A DNA stretch of 54,581 bases from Pseudomonadota bacterium (GCA_021324455.1 JAJPJA010000132.1:1-54581), one strand, 5' to 3'. Positions 42,230-51,002 are shown, numbered from the stretch's first letter. Program-made: numbers and translations. The notes: a model not told the origin generated them from the sequence alone.

Positions 42230-43087
42230 TCAGCGTTGAGTGCCCGCGATGAGGCCGGACTTTAGCACAGGCCGCAGCGCGATTATCACCGCCAGGGCGG
42301 GCACCAGCATCACCAGGGCCAAAGCGCTGGCCGGTCCGACGTCGCCGAAGACCGTGTAATAGTACAGCAGCGGCGGCATCGTGCGATGCGTTACCTGGAT
42401 CAGCAGGGCGAAGCCGAATTCATCCCAGCTCATGATGAAGCTCAGCACCAATGACGCCGCGATTGCGGTTTTGGCCTGCGGCACGGCGATGGCGACAAAG
42501 ATGCGCAGGGGCGAGGCGCCGTCGAGAAACGCGGCCTCTTCCTGCTCGCGCGCAATCGCCGCGAATACGCCGTAAGTCGTGAGCGCCGCGGTCGGGATGG
42601 CCAGCGCGGCATGGATCAGCGCCAGACCCATCCCGGTCGGGCTGTCGTAAAGTCCCACCTGTATGAGGACCACGGTAAGCGGCAGCGCCACCGCAATCAT
42701 CGGCAACAGGCGCGCGGCTGTGACACCCGCCATCCCCGCCTGCCGCATCCGCTCCCGCCGCGCCATCGCATAGCCGAGCATCGTGCCCAACGCGGTCGCA
42801 ATCAGGCCCGCGACCGCCGCCACCGCCACACTCAGAATCAAGGCTGAGCGCAACTCGGCCAGTTCGAAGACGCTTTTTAGGTTGGCCGAGGTGACATTGC
42901 GCGGCAGCCAATGCGGCGGCCAGGCGAAGCTTTCGAGATCGGGCGTGATCGCCTGTTTGATCAGCAGGTAGATGGGGATAGCGGCGCCCAGCACGGCGAT
43001 CGACTCGACCGCCAGACGCGCCGGCCCAATCCAGCGCGCGGCGGTGGAACGGGGGAGCGCAGCCGTAATCTGTGCCTCCGCCTTCAT
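42230..43087 (-). CDS. ABC importer permease (MalG/PotC-like)
   Basis: About 285 residues with five to six transmembrane segments. The EAA loop EEAAFLDGASPLRIFVAIAVPQ that contacts the ATPase is present. ATG 43087 overlaps the upstream permease stop (ATGA); the frame extends further only inside that gene. It pairs with the permease gene just upstream and the ATPase downstream. Confidence 0.88.
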   Translation of the reverse strand: MKAEAQITAALPRSTAARWIGPARLAVESIAVLGAAIPIYLLIKQAITPDLESFAWPPHWLPRNVTSANLKSVFELAELRSALILSVAVAAVAGLIATALGTMLGYAMARRERMRQAGMAGVTAARLLPMIAVALPLTVVLIQVGLYDSPTGMGLALIHAALAIPTAALTTYGVFAAIAREQEEAAFLDGASPLRIFVAIAVPQAKTAIAASLVLSFIMSWDEFGFALLIQVTHRTMPPLLYYYTVFGDVGPASALALVMLVPALAVIIALRPVLKSGLIAGTQR

Positions 43088-43926
43088 AACGGAGTCAAAA
43101 CCGCGCGCCGGCGCAGCGCGATCAGTCCGGCCAGCGCGGTGATTACGATCACAAAAGCCAAAATGATCGACGCCGCCATCGCCATCCGCGGTTCCTGCGC
43201 GTCCGTCCACAGATGATAGGCGTAGGTCGAGATGACCGGCACGCCTTCGATTCCGGTCAGCACCAGAGTGGTGGAGAAGATGCGCAGGGCGTCGATTCCG
43301 CGCAGCACCAGCGCGGCCAGCATCGCCGGGGCCAGCATCGGCAGCGTAACGTATCTGAAGGTGGCCAGCGTGCCGGCGCCGTCCAGCCGGGCCGCCTCGT
43401 AAAGCTCGGGCGGGATGGTTTGCAGTCCGGCGACCATGATCAGCATCACTACCGGCGTCACGTGCCAGGCGTCCACGACGATCACGGTGGCATACGACCA
43501 AAGCGAGCCGGGCACGAGCCAGGGGATGGCGGCAGCGCCGGCGGCGTAGAGCGCGCCGTTGAGGTATCCGCGCGGCATGAAGATATAGCGCGCGAGGGCC
43601 AGCAGCACGATCTCCGGAATTGCGAAGGGCAGTATGGAGGCGACGTCCGCCACCGCGGCAATACGCCCGTTACGCGCGTTAAGGGTCAGCGCCAGCGCCA
43701 GGGCGATGGCGAATTCGACCAGCAGGCTGCCGGCGGGAACGATCAGGTTGCCGGCCGCGGCGCGCCAGAACAATCGGTCGCGCAGCACGGCGGCGTAGTT
43801 GGCAATCGACGGCCCGCCGCGATCGAAGGATAGCACGACACCCTGCGCCGCCGGCGCCAACAGCAGCGCCACAATGAACAGCGTTGGAACGCCGGCGAAC
43901 AGCCACAGGGTAAAGGTGCTGCGCAA
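43084..43926 (-). CDS. ABC importer permease (MalF/PotB-like)
   Basis: About 280 residues with six predicted transmembrane segments. The EAA-type loop YEAARLDGAGTLATFRYVTLPML is present. The start is TTG at 43926; a stop codon closes the frame upstream of it and no ATG/GTG fits nearby. Its stop overlaps the following permease gene. The uspA gene ends 12 bases upstream on the same strand, so stress-protein and transporter genes may be co-transcribed. Confidence 0.85.
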   Translation of the reverse strand: MRSTFTLWLFAGVPTLFIVALLLAPAAQGVVLSFDRGGPSIANYAAVLRDRLFWRAAAGNLIVPAGSLLVEFAIALALALTLNARNGRIAAVADVASILPFAIPEIVLLALARYIFMPRGYLNGALYAAGAAAIPWLVPGSLWSYATVIVVDAWHVTPVVMLIMVAGLQTIPPELYEAARLDGAGTLATFRYVTLPMLAPAMLAALVLRGIDALRIFSTTLVLTGIEGVPVISTYAYHLWTDAQEPRMAMAASIILAFVIVITALAGLIALRRRAVLTPL

Positions 43927-43937
43927 ACTTCCGAAAT

Positions 43938-44435
43938 TTATTTATCCAGCGGATGTTTGAACTTGCGATCGGGATGCCGCACGGTCAGCACCGGGCAGGG
44001 CGCCTTGTGCACCACCCGGTCCGCGACGCTGCCCAGCAGGATGTGCGCCAGGCCGGTGCGTCCGTGCGTGCCCATGACGATCAGGTCGACGCTTTCCGAT
44101 TGCGCGGTGCCGATGATCTCCATGAACGCGGCTCCGACCCGCAGCAGGCTGCGCGCTTTCAGTCCGCTCTCGCGCAGGCGGTTCACCGTGCGATCCAGTT
44201 CGCGCTGCGCCGCCAGACGCTGCTCTTCGGCGATGCGTCCGATGGTTTCCAATGCGAGCGGATCGGGAGTGATGCCGGGTTCGAGGCCGAAGCTGACCGG
44301 GGCCAGCGCCTGAGCGACATGGAGCAGGATGATTTCCGCGCCAAACTTGCGCGCGAGTTCCTCCGCGTATCCCAGAGCGTTGGCGGAATCTTCGGAAAAA
44401 TCGGTCGGCGCGAGAATTTTGGCTATGGTCGGCAT
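43938..44435 (-). CDS. Universal stress protein (UspA family)
   Basis: A 165-residue single-domain UspA. IAKILAPTDFSEDSANALGYAEELAR opens the fold and GTHGRTGLAHILLGSVADRVV is the ATP-binding G-x2-G-x9-G-[ST] motif, so ATP-binding type. C-terminal VVHKAPCPVLTVR is typical. The ATG at 44435 begins exactly at conserved MPTIAKI. It is divergent from the Hsp20 gene and 12 bases before the first permease gene. Confidence 0.92.
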   Translation of the reverse strand: MPTIAKILAPTDFSEDSANALGYAEELARKFGAEIILLHVAQALAPVSFGLEPGITPDPLALETIGRIAEEQRLAAQRELDRTVNRLRESGLKARSLLRVGAAFMEIIGTAQSESVDLIVMGTHGRTGLAHILLGSVADRVVHKAPCPVLTVRHPDRKFKHPLDK

Positions 44436-44499
44436 CGTAAGCGAACATACGCCCCAGCGCCTCGACGGGCAAGTCTGATCGCCCTTGGAACTGGACCGG

Positions 44500-44907
44500 A
44501 TGCCGCCGATTGTTCCACAATGGTCCGAAAGAGGTGCGCCCGTGCCAAGGTCCTTTCCGCCAACCATTGCCGATTTCGAGCGCGATATCGACCAGCTCTT
44601 CGATGAGCTCCTGGTCGGCCGATGGTGCTCGCCGGCCACCGAGAACGAACCCGCCATCGTGCTGGAGCGCGACAACGCCTTCGAGGTCCGCCTGTGTACG
44701 GGCGCGTTCAAGCCGCCGGAGCTGGAAGTTGTGGTCAACGAGAAAAACCTCACGGTGCGCGGCCGGCGCGGCGAGAACTCGTGGGAGCGGCTGATCGGCT
44801 TCAGCCAGCCGCTCCAGACCGAACTGGTGACGGCCAAGTGGGCCAATCGTATCCTTACTGTAATCCTTCCCAAAAAGAGTCAGCCGGCCGGCGCTCAAAG
44901 CAAATAG
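44500..44907 (+). CDS. Small heat-shock protein, Hsp20/alpha-crystallin family
   Basis: About 135 residues. The alpha-crystallin domain runs from about 45 to 125 (VLERDNAFEVRLCTGAFKPPELEVVVNEKNLTVRG), with the closing strand ILTVILPKK and a short basic tail. The N-terminal arm is short (PTIADFERDIDQLFDELLVG). ATG 44500 is chosen; a TTG at 44485 would add five residues. It is followed after 34 bases by the Lon-like protease, so chaperone and protease are probably co-expressed. Confidence 0.9.
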   Translation: MPPIVPQWSERGAPVPRSFPPTIADFERDIDQLFDELLVGRWCSPATENEPAIVLERDNAFEVRLCTGAFKPPELEVVVNEKNLTVRGRRGENSWERLIGFSQPLQTELVTAKWANRILTVILPKKSQPAGAQSK

Positions 44908-44941
44908 CCGGCTCCGCACTCCAACCTGACAGGGTGCTATT

Positions 44942-47476
44942 ATGCCTTCAGAAACCGATCACAGCCCGGATCCCGGCGCCAATCTGCAGACCGCGGCGGC
45001 AGCGCACGAACTCAGCGCTGCCGAATTGCGCGGGCTGGCGCCGCTGGCGCCCGCTGAACTGGAAAAAGCGGCGGCCAATGTCACCGACGAGCAACTGCTC
45101 GGACAGGATCGCGCGCTTGACGCTATCCGCCTCGCAATCGGTATCCAGGCGCCCGGCTACAATGTGTTCGCCACCGGCGTGCGCGGCTCCGCCGAGCGCG
45201 AGGCGATCCTGCGCCTGCTGCGCGACAAGGCGGCCTCGATGCCCACGCCGGGCGACTGGGTTTACGTCAACAACTTTCAGCGCCCCGAGGCGCCCATCGC
45301 CGTCTATTTGAAACCCGGCCAGGGCCGCGACTTGCGCGACCGGATGACGGATTTGGTCAACTACGTCAGGGAGCAGTTGCCCAAGGCGTTTCGCCAGGAG
45401 GATTTCGACCAGGAGCGCAACGCGCTGCGCGACAAGTACAATAAGATCGCCCAGGACCTGTTCAACCGCCTCGAAGCCCGCGCCCGCGAAAAAGGCTTCG
45501 CCATCAATGCCGCGCCCAACGGCCAGCTGATCTTCATTCCCTTGTTCGACGGCAAGATGCCGGAAAACCCGGAGATGCTGCAGCGTGAGATGAGCCGGCT
45601 GACCGACGAGCAGCGCGCCGATTTGGCCAAGCGTCAGGGCGAGCTGCAGGAAGAATTTCTGGGCGTGGTGCGCCGCCAGCAGGAGATCATGCAGGAGCTG
45701 GTCAAAGACATCCGCGGTATCGAACGCGCCTTTGCCAGCCGCGTCATCACGCCGGCAATCGAGGGGCTGTCGCGCCACTTCGATAATCCCGCCGTCACCG
45801 ACTATTTGCGGCAGGTCGCCGAACACATGCTCAAGCATCTGGACCGCTTCCGCGAAGGGCCCGCCGAAGGGCATCCGGGCCCCGACAACGCTCCGCCGAT
45901 GATGATGTCCGAGCAGGCGATGCCGCTTTTTCCCGAGTACCAGGTCAACCTGCTGGTGGACAACTCCGAACGCAAGGGGGCGCCGGTGATCGACGAGAGT
46001 GCGCCCACTTATCGCAACCTGTTCGGCACGATCGAGCGATGGGTCGATCCGATGGGCCGCGCGATGACCAACTTCACCCGCATCATCGCCGGATCTTTCC
46101 AGCGCGCGCATCACGGATTCCTCGTCATCGACCTGGAAGACGCGATTGTCGAGCCCGGAGTGTGGAAGACGCTCAAGCGCAGCCTCAGGACCGGCTTCAT
46201 GACCATCGAAACCTTCGAGCCCTTCCAGTTCTTTTTCTCCAGCGGACTGAAACCCGAGCCGATCGAGATCAGGAACAAGGTGATCGTGCTGGGCACGCGC
46301 TATCTCTACAATCTGCTCTATTTTTACGACACCGATTTCCCCGAGCTGTTCAAGGTCAAATCCGAGATCAGGCCGGTGATCGACGCCGAAGACGACGCCG
46401 TGCGTCATTATGCGGCGCGCGTCGCGTGGCTGGCGCGCAAGGAGCAGCTGCCGCCCTTCGACGGCGCCGCGCTGGCAAGAATCGTGGAGTACGGGATGCG
46501 TCTGGCGGGCGAGCGCGGACGCGTGCTCACGCAGATGGAGCCGATCGACGACCTGGCGCGCGAGGCGGCGTATTTCGCCCGCGCCGCCGGCGCCGCCGAA
46601 GTCACCGCGCAGCAGGTCGAGCAGGCGCTGCGCGAGCGTATCCTGCGCCTGAACTATGTCGAAGAGGAACTGCGCCGGCTCATCGCCGAGCGCGTCATCA
46701 TTGTCGATCTGAAAGGATCCAAAGTCGGCCAGATCAATGGACTGGCTGTAATCGACGTCGGCGGCTACGCCTTCGGGCGCCCGTCGCGGGTGACGGCGAC
46801 GGTGGCGCTGGGCCAGGCCGGGATCATCAATATCGAACGCGAGGCGCGCCTTTCCGGTTCGACCCACGACAAGGGCATCATGATCCTGTCGGGCTTTTTG
46901 CGCTATCGCTTCGGCCAGGAATTTCCCCTCGCCATGAGCGCCAGCATCTGCTTCGAGCAGTCCTACTCGGGTATCGACGGCGACAGCGCCAGCTCCACCG
47001 AGCTCTACGCGCTGCTCTCGGCCTTGAGCGGAGTTCCGATCCGCCAGGACCTGGCCGTGACCGGCTCGGTCGATCAGTACGGCACGGTGCAGGCGATCGG
47101 CGGCGCCAACGAGAAGATCGAGAGCTTCTACCACGTGTGCAAGGTGATGGGGCTGACCGGTACCCAGGGAGTGCTGTTGCCGCGCTCCAACGTCAACAAC
47201 CTGATGCTGCAGCCCGAGCTGGTGGATGCGGTGCGTCAGGGGCAGTTCCACATCTATCCGATCGACAACATCGATATGGGTATCGAGCTGCTGACCGGGG
47301 TGAAAGCCGGAACCATCAAGGAGCCGGGCACGATCAACTACCTGGTGCATCAGCGGCTCAAGCGCATGTCGGAGCAGACCCGTCCAGGAGCGGGCGGCGA
47401 GATGCGGGTAATCGCGGAACCGGCGGCTCCACCCAAACCTCCCGCTCCGCCCGAACCTCCGACCCCTCCGCGCTAG
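44942..47476 (+). CDS. Lon-related protease (YcbZ/LonC-like), Walker A degenerate
   Basis: An 844-residue protein with an N-terminal AAA-like region, a coiled-coil middle and a C-terminal Lon protease domain. Catalytic Ser682 in GDSASS and Lys725 in NEKIES are 43 residues apart, as in E. coli Lon (679 and 722). ICFEQSYSGIDGDSAS and LSGVPIRQDLAVTGSVDQ are typical of the YcbZ-like family. In the first nucleotide-binding motif the sequence is TGVRGSAERE, lacking the Walker A Lys/Ser. The C-terminus is Pro-rich (PPKPPAPPEPPTPPR). It probably degrades damaged proteins in the cytoplasm beside Hsp20. Confidence 0.88.
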   Translation: MPSETDHSPDPGANLQTAAAAHELSAAELRGLAPLAPAELEKAAANVTDEQLLGQDRALDAIRLAIGIQAPGYNVFATGVRGSAEREAILRLLRDKAASMPTPGDWVYVNNFQRPEAPIAVYLKPGQGRDLRDRMTDLVNYVREQLPKAFRQEDFDQERNALRDKYNKIAQDLFNRLEARAREKGFAINAAPNGQLIFIPLFDGKMPENPEMLQREMSRLTDEQRADLAKRQGELQEEFLGVVRRQQEIMQELVKDIRGIERAFASRVITPAIEGLSRHFDNPAVTDYLRQVAEHMLKHLDRFREGPAEGHPGPDNAPPMMMSEQAMPLFPEYQVNLLVDNSERKGAPVIDESAPTYRNLFGTIERWVDPMGRAMTNFTRIIAGSFQRAHHGFLVIDLEDAIVEPGVWKTLKRSLRTGFMTIETFEPFQFFFSSGLKPEPIEIRNKVIVLGTRYLYNLLYFYDTDFPELFKVKSEIRPVIDAEDDAVRHYAARVAWLARKEQLPPFDGAALARIVEYGMRLAGERGRVLTQMEPIDDLAREAAYFARAAGAAEVTAQQVEQALRERILRLNYVEEELRRLIAERVIIVDLKGSKVGQINGLAVIDVGGYAFGRPSRVTATVALGQAGIINIEREARLSGSTHDKGIMILSGFLRYRFGQEFPLAMSASICFEQSYSGIDGDSASSTELYALLSALSGVPIRQDLAVTGSVDQYGTVQAIGGANEKIESFYHVCKVMGLTGTQGVLLPRSNVNNLMLQPELVDAVRQGQFHIYPIDNIDMGIELLTGVKAGTIKEPGTINYLVHQRLKRMSEQTRPGAGGEMRVIAEPAAPPKPPAPPEPPTPPR

Positions 47477-47514
47477 TGCCGGCGTCCGGCCGGTCGGAAT
47501 GACACTGAGCGGTG

Positions 47515-47534
47515 GCGCGGGTGAACGCCCGCGC
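47515..47534. terminator. Short GC hairpin downstream of the Lon-like gene
   Basis: GCGCGGG and CCCGCGC flank a 6-base loop. No T-run follows. Weak terminator or other RNA structure. Confidence 0.3.
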
Positions 47535-47548
47535 TTCGCAGGCTGGAA

Positions 47549-47565
47549 GCCTGGTTCAACCAGGC
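47549..47565. promoter_or_regulatory. 17-base palindrome upstream of pncB
   Basis: GCCTGGTT-C-AACCAGGC is a perfect inverted repeat around one base. It lies 128 bases before the pncB start, between the Lon-like gene and pncB, and may be an operator or RNA hairpin. Confidence 0.35.
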
Positions 47566-47693
47566 AAATCAGGCGCGTGCCCGTCCTGATCGAACCGCGT
47601 GCCGTGAACCGCTTTGCGTCAGCCGGCCGCTGGCGGGCCGGAACAATGCTCCGGTTGATTTAAGCGCGGTGCCCAACGCATGATTGCCGGAAT

Positions 47694-49097
47694 ATGACCA
47701 GCGATCTGCATCTGGATACGGGCGAAGTCGCCCTGCTGACGGACCTCTATCAGCTCACGATGGCGGCCAGTTACCTGGAGCATGGATTCAACGAACCGGC
47801 CTGCTTCAGTCTTTCCGTCAGGCGCCTGCCGCCGCGGCGCGGCTATCTGGTCGCCGCCGGCACCGAGCGCTTTTTCGAAGCGGTCGAGGCTTTGCGCTTC
47901 GACGCGCAGGCGCTGGAATATCTGGAATCGCTCAAACTCTTCAAACCGCAATTCCTCGACTACCTAAGCCGCTTTCGCTTCACCGGGGCGATCCGCGCGA
48001 TGCCCGAGGGCGCGATTTTTTTCGCCGAAGAACCAATCCTCGAGGTGGACGCGCCGATGATCGAGGCGCAGATGCTGGAGACCCTGGCCATCAACCAGGT
48101 CGGCGTGGCCACCATGATCGCGAGCAAGGCGGCGCGCTGCTACCATGCGGCCGCTGGACGGCGTCTGATCGAATTCGGGCTGCGCCGGTGCCATGGGGCG
48201 GACGCCGGCCTGGTCGCCGCGCGCTCCAGCTATTTGGCCGGCTTCAACGGCACCGCCAACGTCCTGGCCGGCAAGCGCTACGGAATTCCGGTTTACGGCA
48301 CGATGGCGCACAGTTACGTCATGGCGCACGACCGCGAGCGCGACGCGTTCGCGGATTTCGTCCGCAGCTTTCCCAAGCTGAGCACGCTGCTGGTCGACAC
48401 CTACGACACGCTCAAAGGCACCGAAAACGCGGCGCAGGTGGCGCTGGAGTTGAAACCGTCGGGTGCGGAGCTGATTGGCGTGCGGCTGGACAGCGGCGAC
48501 CTGGGCGATCTGAGCAAGCGCGCGCGCAAGACTTTGGACGCGCGCGGCCTGGGGCAGACCTCGATCTTCGCCAGCGGCAACCTCGACGAATACGCGATTG
48601 CCGAACTGGTCAGGGGTAAGGCGCCGATCGACGCTTTCGGCGTCGGCACGGCGATGGTGACCAGCGCGGACGCGCCGTCTTTGGACCTGACCTACAAGCT
48701 GGTCGAGTACAAAGGGCGGCCGCGCGTGAAGACTTCGCGCAACAAACTGACGCTGCCCGGCCGCAAGCAGGTGTTCCGCGCCTGGAGCCGGGCCGGCGCT
48801 CCCTATCGCGATTTGATCGGACTGGTCGAGGAGAGTCCGGCCACCGTGGCGCGCGAGTTCAAGCCGACCCCTGACCGAGTCACCGAACTGCTGGTTGCGC
48901 GGATGCGCGGCGGCGCGCGTATCGAACCCAATCCGACCCTGGCTCAGGCGCGTGAACTGTTTTTGGAAGGCTTCGCCAAACTGGACTCGCCGCTCAAGGC
49001 GCTGGAACGTCCGGAGTTGTACAAGGTCCGCTACACCGCCGCGCTGGGCGCGATGCAGGTGGCGGAAAAGCTGAAAGTCGCGGAACGCCAGCGCTGA
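47694..49097 (+). CDS. pncB: Nicotinate phosphoribosyltransferase
   Basis: A 467-residue enzyme of the Preiss-Handler NAD salvage pathway, transferring phosphoribosyl from PRPP to nicotinate with optional ATP use. TDLYQLTMAASYL near the N-terminus, EFGLRRCHGADAG, YGIPVYGTMAHSYVMAH and LLVDTYDT, GVRLDSGDLGDLSKRAR, and the C-terminal domain LKALERPELYKVRYT are typical. Length fits the longer PncB subgroup. Single-gene unit after a 217-base gap. Confidence 0.93.
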   Translation: MTSDLHLDTGEVALLTDLYQLTMAASYLEHGFNEPACFSLSVRRLPPRRGYLVAAGTERFFEAVEALRFDAQALEYLESLKLFKPQFLDYLSRFRFTGAIRAMPEGAIFFAEEPILEVDAPMIEAQMLETLAINQVGVATMIASKAARCYHAAAGRRLIEFGLRRCHGADAGLVAARSSYLAGFNGTANVLAGKRYGIPVYGTMAHSYVMAHDRERDAFADFVRSFPKLSTLLVDTYDTLKGTENAAQVALELKPSGAELIGVRLDSGDLGDLSKRARKTLDARGLGQTSIFASGNLDEYAIAELVRGKAPIDAFGVGTAMVTSADAPSLDLTYKLVEYKGRPRVKTSRNKLTLPGRKQVFRAWSRAGAPYRDLIGLVEESPATVAREFKPTPDRVTELLVARMRGGARIEPNPTLAQARELFLEGFAKLDSPLKALERPELYKVRYTAALGAMQVAEKLKVAERQR

Positions 49098-49108
49098 AGC
49101 CGCGATGG

Positions 49109-49237
49109 ATGCGGGTTGCCGCTCCACACTTCGCGGTACGCCCGCTAAGCTTTGAAAGCAGCGCACTCGACGAGCAGACCGAGGATCTGGCGCGAACGAT
49201 GAACGTACCGATCTATTCAATCGGCATCGGCAACCCC
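49109..49237 (+). pseudogene. Remnant of a VWFA-type domain (C-terminal part), forward strand
   Basis: The short open stretch ends in SSALDEQTEDLARTMNVPIYSIGIGNPN, which resembles the last strand-helix-strand of a VWFA domain (LAR..N-V-P-[IV]-Y-[ST]-I-G-[IL]-G). It breaks off at a repeat element starting near 49238. The preceding ~15 residues do not look like VWFA. Together with the reverse-strand remnant nearby, this suggests a rearranged gene. Low confidence in the family assignment. Confidence 0.35.
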
Positions 49238-49317
49238 AATCCTCACCCCTCTTCCTTTTTTTGTGTTACGGTATCTCCCTGCCGCCACCCCTTCCCTCGC
49301 AGGTAAGGGGGTTAGGT
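49238..49317. repeat. Repeat element with CCTCACCCC / GGGGTTAGG-type ends
   Basis: Starts near CCTCACCCCT (49241) and ends near AAGGGGGTTAGG (~49306-49317); the ends are imperfect inverted repeats of a kind often dispersed in high-GC genomes. It separates two oppositely oriented fragments of a probable VWFA-like gene. Related GGGAGAGG/CCTCTCCC sequence occurs at 41042-41083 and 50938-50995. Confidence 0.45.
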
Positions 49318-49329
49318 CCGAACGGGGGA

Positions 49330-49751
49330 AAACGCCAATCAAGCTGCGTTTGGATGTGCTGGAAGTTCAGTTTACTTCTTCCCGCGCGCGCCGGAGGTAT
49401 ATCCACCAGGATTCCAACCGTCGCCGGTTGCGGTTTGGAGAATGCAATTTGAAGCTGCTTGTCAGCTTGGTAGAGACGAAGGTCTTTGGCGGTCAGCTTG
49501 GGAAACGGCTGGTTATTTTGACTTTGCGCCGAAACTTCGATCTGGCGGTAATTTGGCTGTTTGATCAGATCGGGCGGCGCCGCGATGTTTGGGCAGTTCT
49601 GCGGCTTTGAAGGCAGGCCGCTTTGAGACTGCGGCGTTCCGTATTTGGATGGAGCGGGCGTTGCGCAACCGGCGCGGACGGCGCAAAGAGTTGCCGCGGC
49701 GGCTTTATGTGTGAGGCGAATTCGGCGGATGCTGAAAGAAGTGCGCATCAC
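49330..49751 (-). pseudogene. Remnant of a VWFA-related exported protein (N-terminal part), reverse strand
   Basis: Starts at ATG 49751 with a lipoprotein-like signal (LCAVRAGCATP). The core KLTAKDLRLYQADKQLQIAF followed by QPATVGILVD resembles the N-terminal segment of acidobacterial-type VWFA-related proteins, in which L-T-x-x-D-[FL]-x-[LV]-Y-[ED]-x-x-x-x-Q precedes a G-[IL]-[LV]-V-D metal-ion site. After VD the DxSxS motif is absent (IPPARAG) and the frame soon runs into a repeat. The gene appears truncated. It is 19 bases downstream of DAHP synthase on the same strand. Confidence 0.45.
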
Positions 49752-49770
49752 TCCGTTTCCCTGTGCAGGC

Positions 49771-50826
49771 TTACTTCATAGTGCGGGTCAGCAGCTCCGC
49801 CGATTCCAGCAGGCATCGTTCGGTGGTCGGCCAGTCGATGCATGGGTCGGTGATCGACACGCCGTACTTGAGCGCGGCGTGATCCCTGGTCAGCTTCTGA
49901 TTGCCGGCTTCGATGTTGCTCTCCAGCATCACGCCCATGATCGAGCGGTTGCCAGCCGCGATCTGGTCGATCAGCGCGCGCAGCACGGCCGGCTGCCTGG
50001 TGTAATCCTTGTTGGTCTGCGCGTGCGAGCAATCGACCATCACCCGCGCCGGCAGTCCGGCGGCGGCAAGCATCTGCTCGCATTCGCGGATGCTTTCGGC
50101 GTCGTAGTTGGGTTTGTCGCCGCCGCGCAGTACGACATGCGTCAGCGGATTGCCGGTGGTGCGGATGATCGCGGTCTGACCGTCCTGGTCGATACCGATA
50201 AACGAATGCGTGCCGCGCGCCGACTCGATCGCGTTGAGCGCGATGCGCAAGTCGCCGTCGGTGCGGTTCTTGAACCCCACCGGCATCGACAGCCCGCTGG
50301 CCATCTCGCGATGGGTCTGCGATTCGGTGGTGCGCGCGCCCACCGCGGTCCATGAAATCAAATCCGCGATGTACTGCGGCGTGATCGGGTCGAGCAGTTC
50401 GGTCGCCGCCGCCAAACCGATGGAATTGATTTCGATCAGCAGCCGCCGCGCGATGCGCAGTCCCAGCTCCATGTCGCAACTGTCGTCCATGTGCGGGTCA
50501 TTGATCAGCCCTTTCCATCCGGTGGTGGTGCGCGGTTTTTCGAAATACACCCGCATCAGGACGTGGATGCGATCGGCCACGCGCGGCGCCAGGTTGGCCA
50601 GGCGCCGGGCGTAATCGACCGCGGCGTCGGGGTCGTGAATCGAGCAGGGACCGACGATCGCCATCAGGCGCGCATCCTCGCCGTTGATGATACGGCGGAC
50701 GATTTCGCGCGAGTCGGCGACCCATTGGGCCAGCTCGTCGGTCAGCGGCAGTTCTTCCTTGAGCGCGCGCGGCGCAATCAGGCGCTGCGTTGCGGCTACG
50801 TGAACGTCGTGGATCCGTGGCTTCAT
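49771..50826 (-). CDS. aroG: 3-deoxy-7-phosphoheptulonate synthase (DAHP synthase, class I)
   Basis: A 351-residue enzyme condensing PEP and erythrose-4-phosphate to start the shikimate pathway. Signature stretches include VGPCSIHD, RVYFEKPRTTTGWKGLINDPHMD, SWTAVGARTTESQTHREMASGLS, MPVGFKNRTDGDL, RGGDKPNYD and MVDCSHAQTNKDY with metal ligands. The sequence fits the AroF/G/H (type I alpha) group; the feedback-inhibiting amino acid cannot be read. ATG 50826 begins MKPRIHDVHV; an extension to 50862 is rejected. aroG is used as the generic symbol. Confidence 0.93.
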   Translation of the reverse strand: MKPRIHDVHVAATQRLIAPRALKEELPLTDELAQWVADSREIVRRIINGEDARLMAIVGPCSIHDPDAAVDYARRLANLAPRVADRIHVLMRVYFEKPRTTTGWKGLINDPHMDDSCDMELGLRIARRLLIEINSIGLAAATELLDPITPQYIADLISWTAVGARTTESQTHREMASGLSMPVGFKNRTDGDLRIALNAIESARGTHSFIGIDQDGQTAIIRTTGNPLTHVVLRGGDKPNYDAESIRECEQMLAAAGLPARVMVDCSHAQTNKDYTRQPAVLRALIDQIAAGNRSIMGVMLESNIEAGNQKLTRDHAALKYGVSITDPCIDWPTTERCLLESAELLTRTMK

Positions 50827-50937
50827 CCAAAACCTGACTTCGCCCCGCCCTGAATTTCCCAAACCAAAGGCGCGGCCGATAACCTACCACTTTTAACGGA
50901 AAAGGCGCATCTGATGAAAGCCCGCCCGGGCCTCCGG

Positions 50938-50966
50938 CCCTCTCCCACCAGGAATGCGGGAGAGGG
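50938..50966. repeat. Inverted repeat CCCTCTCCC...GGGAGAGGG
   Basis: A 9-base stem with a ~11-base loop between the ABC-2 transporter genes and DAHP synthase, followed by a second partial ATGCGGGAGAG copy near 50981. Similar sequence occurs at 41042-41083. It may be a dispersed REP-like element or a terminator. Confidence 0.45.
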
Positions 50967-51002
50967 GGGACCAGAGAAAAATGCGGGAGAGCGGACGGAA
51001 AG

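Noticed and set aside
43084..43501. N-terminal extension of the MalG-like permease to 43501
   Set aside because: It lies entirely within the other permease gene and has no membrane segments matching the family; the ATGA overlap at 43084-43087 gives the natural start.
44948..47350. An 800-codon reverse-strand frame opposite the Lon-like protease
   Set aside because: Antisense shadow caused by third-position GC bias; the forward protein has the Ser-Lys dyad and family motifs.
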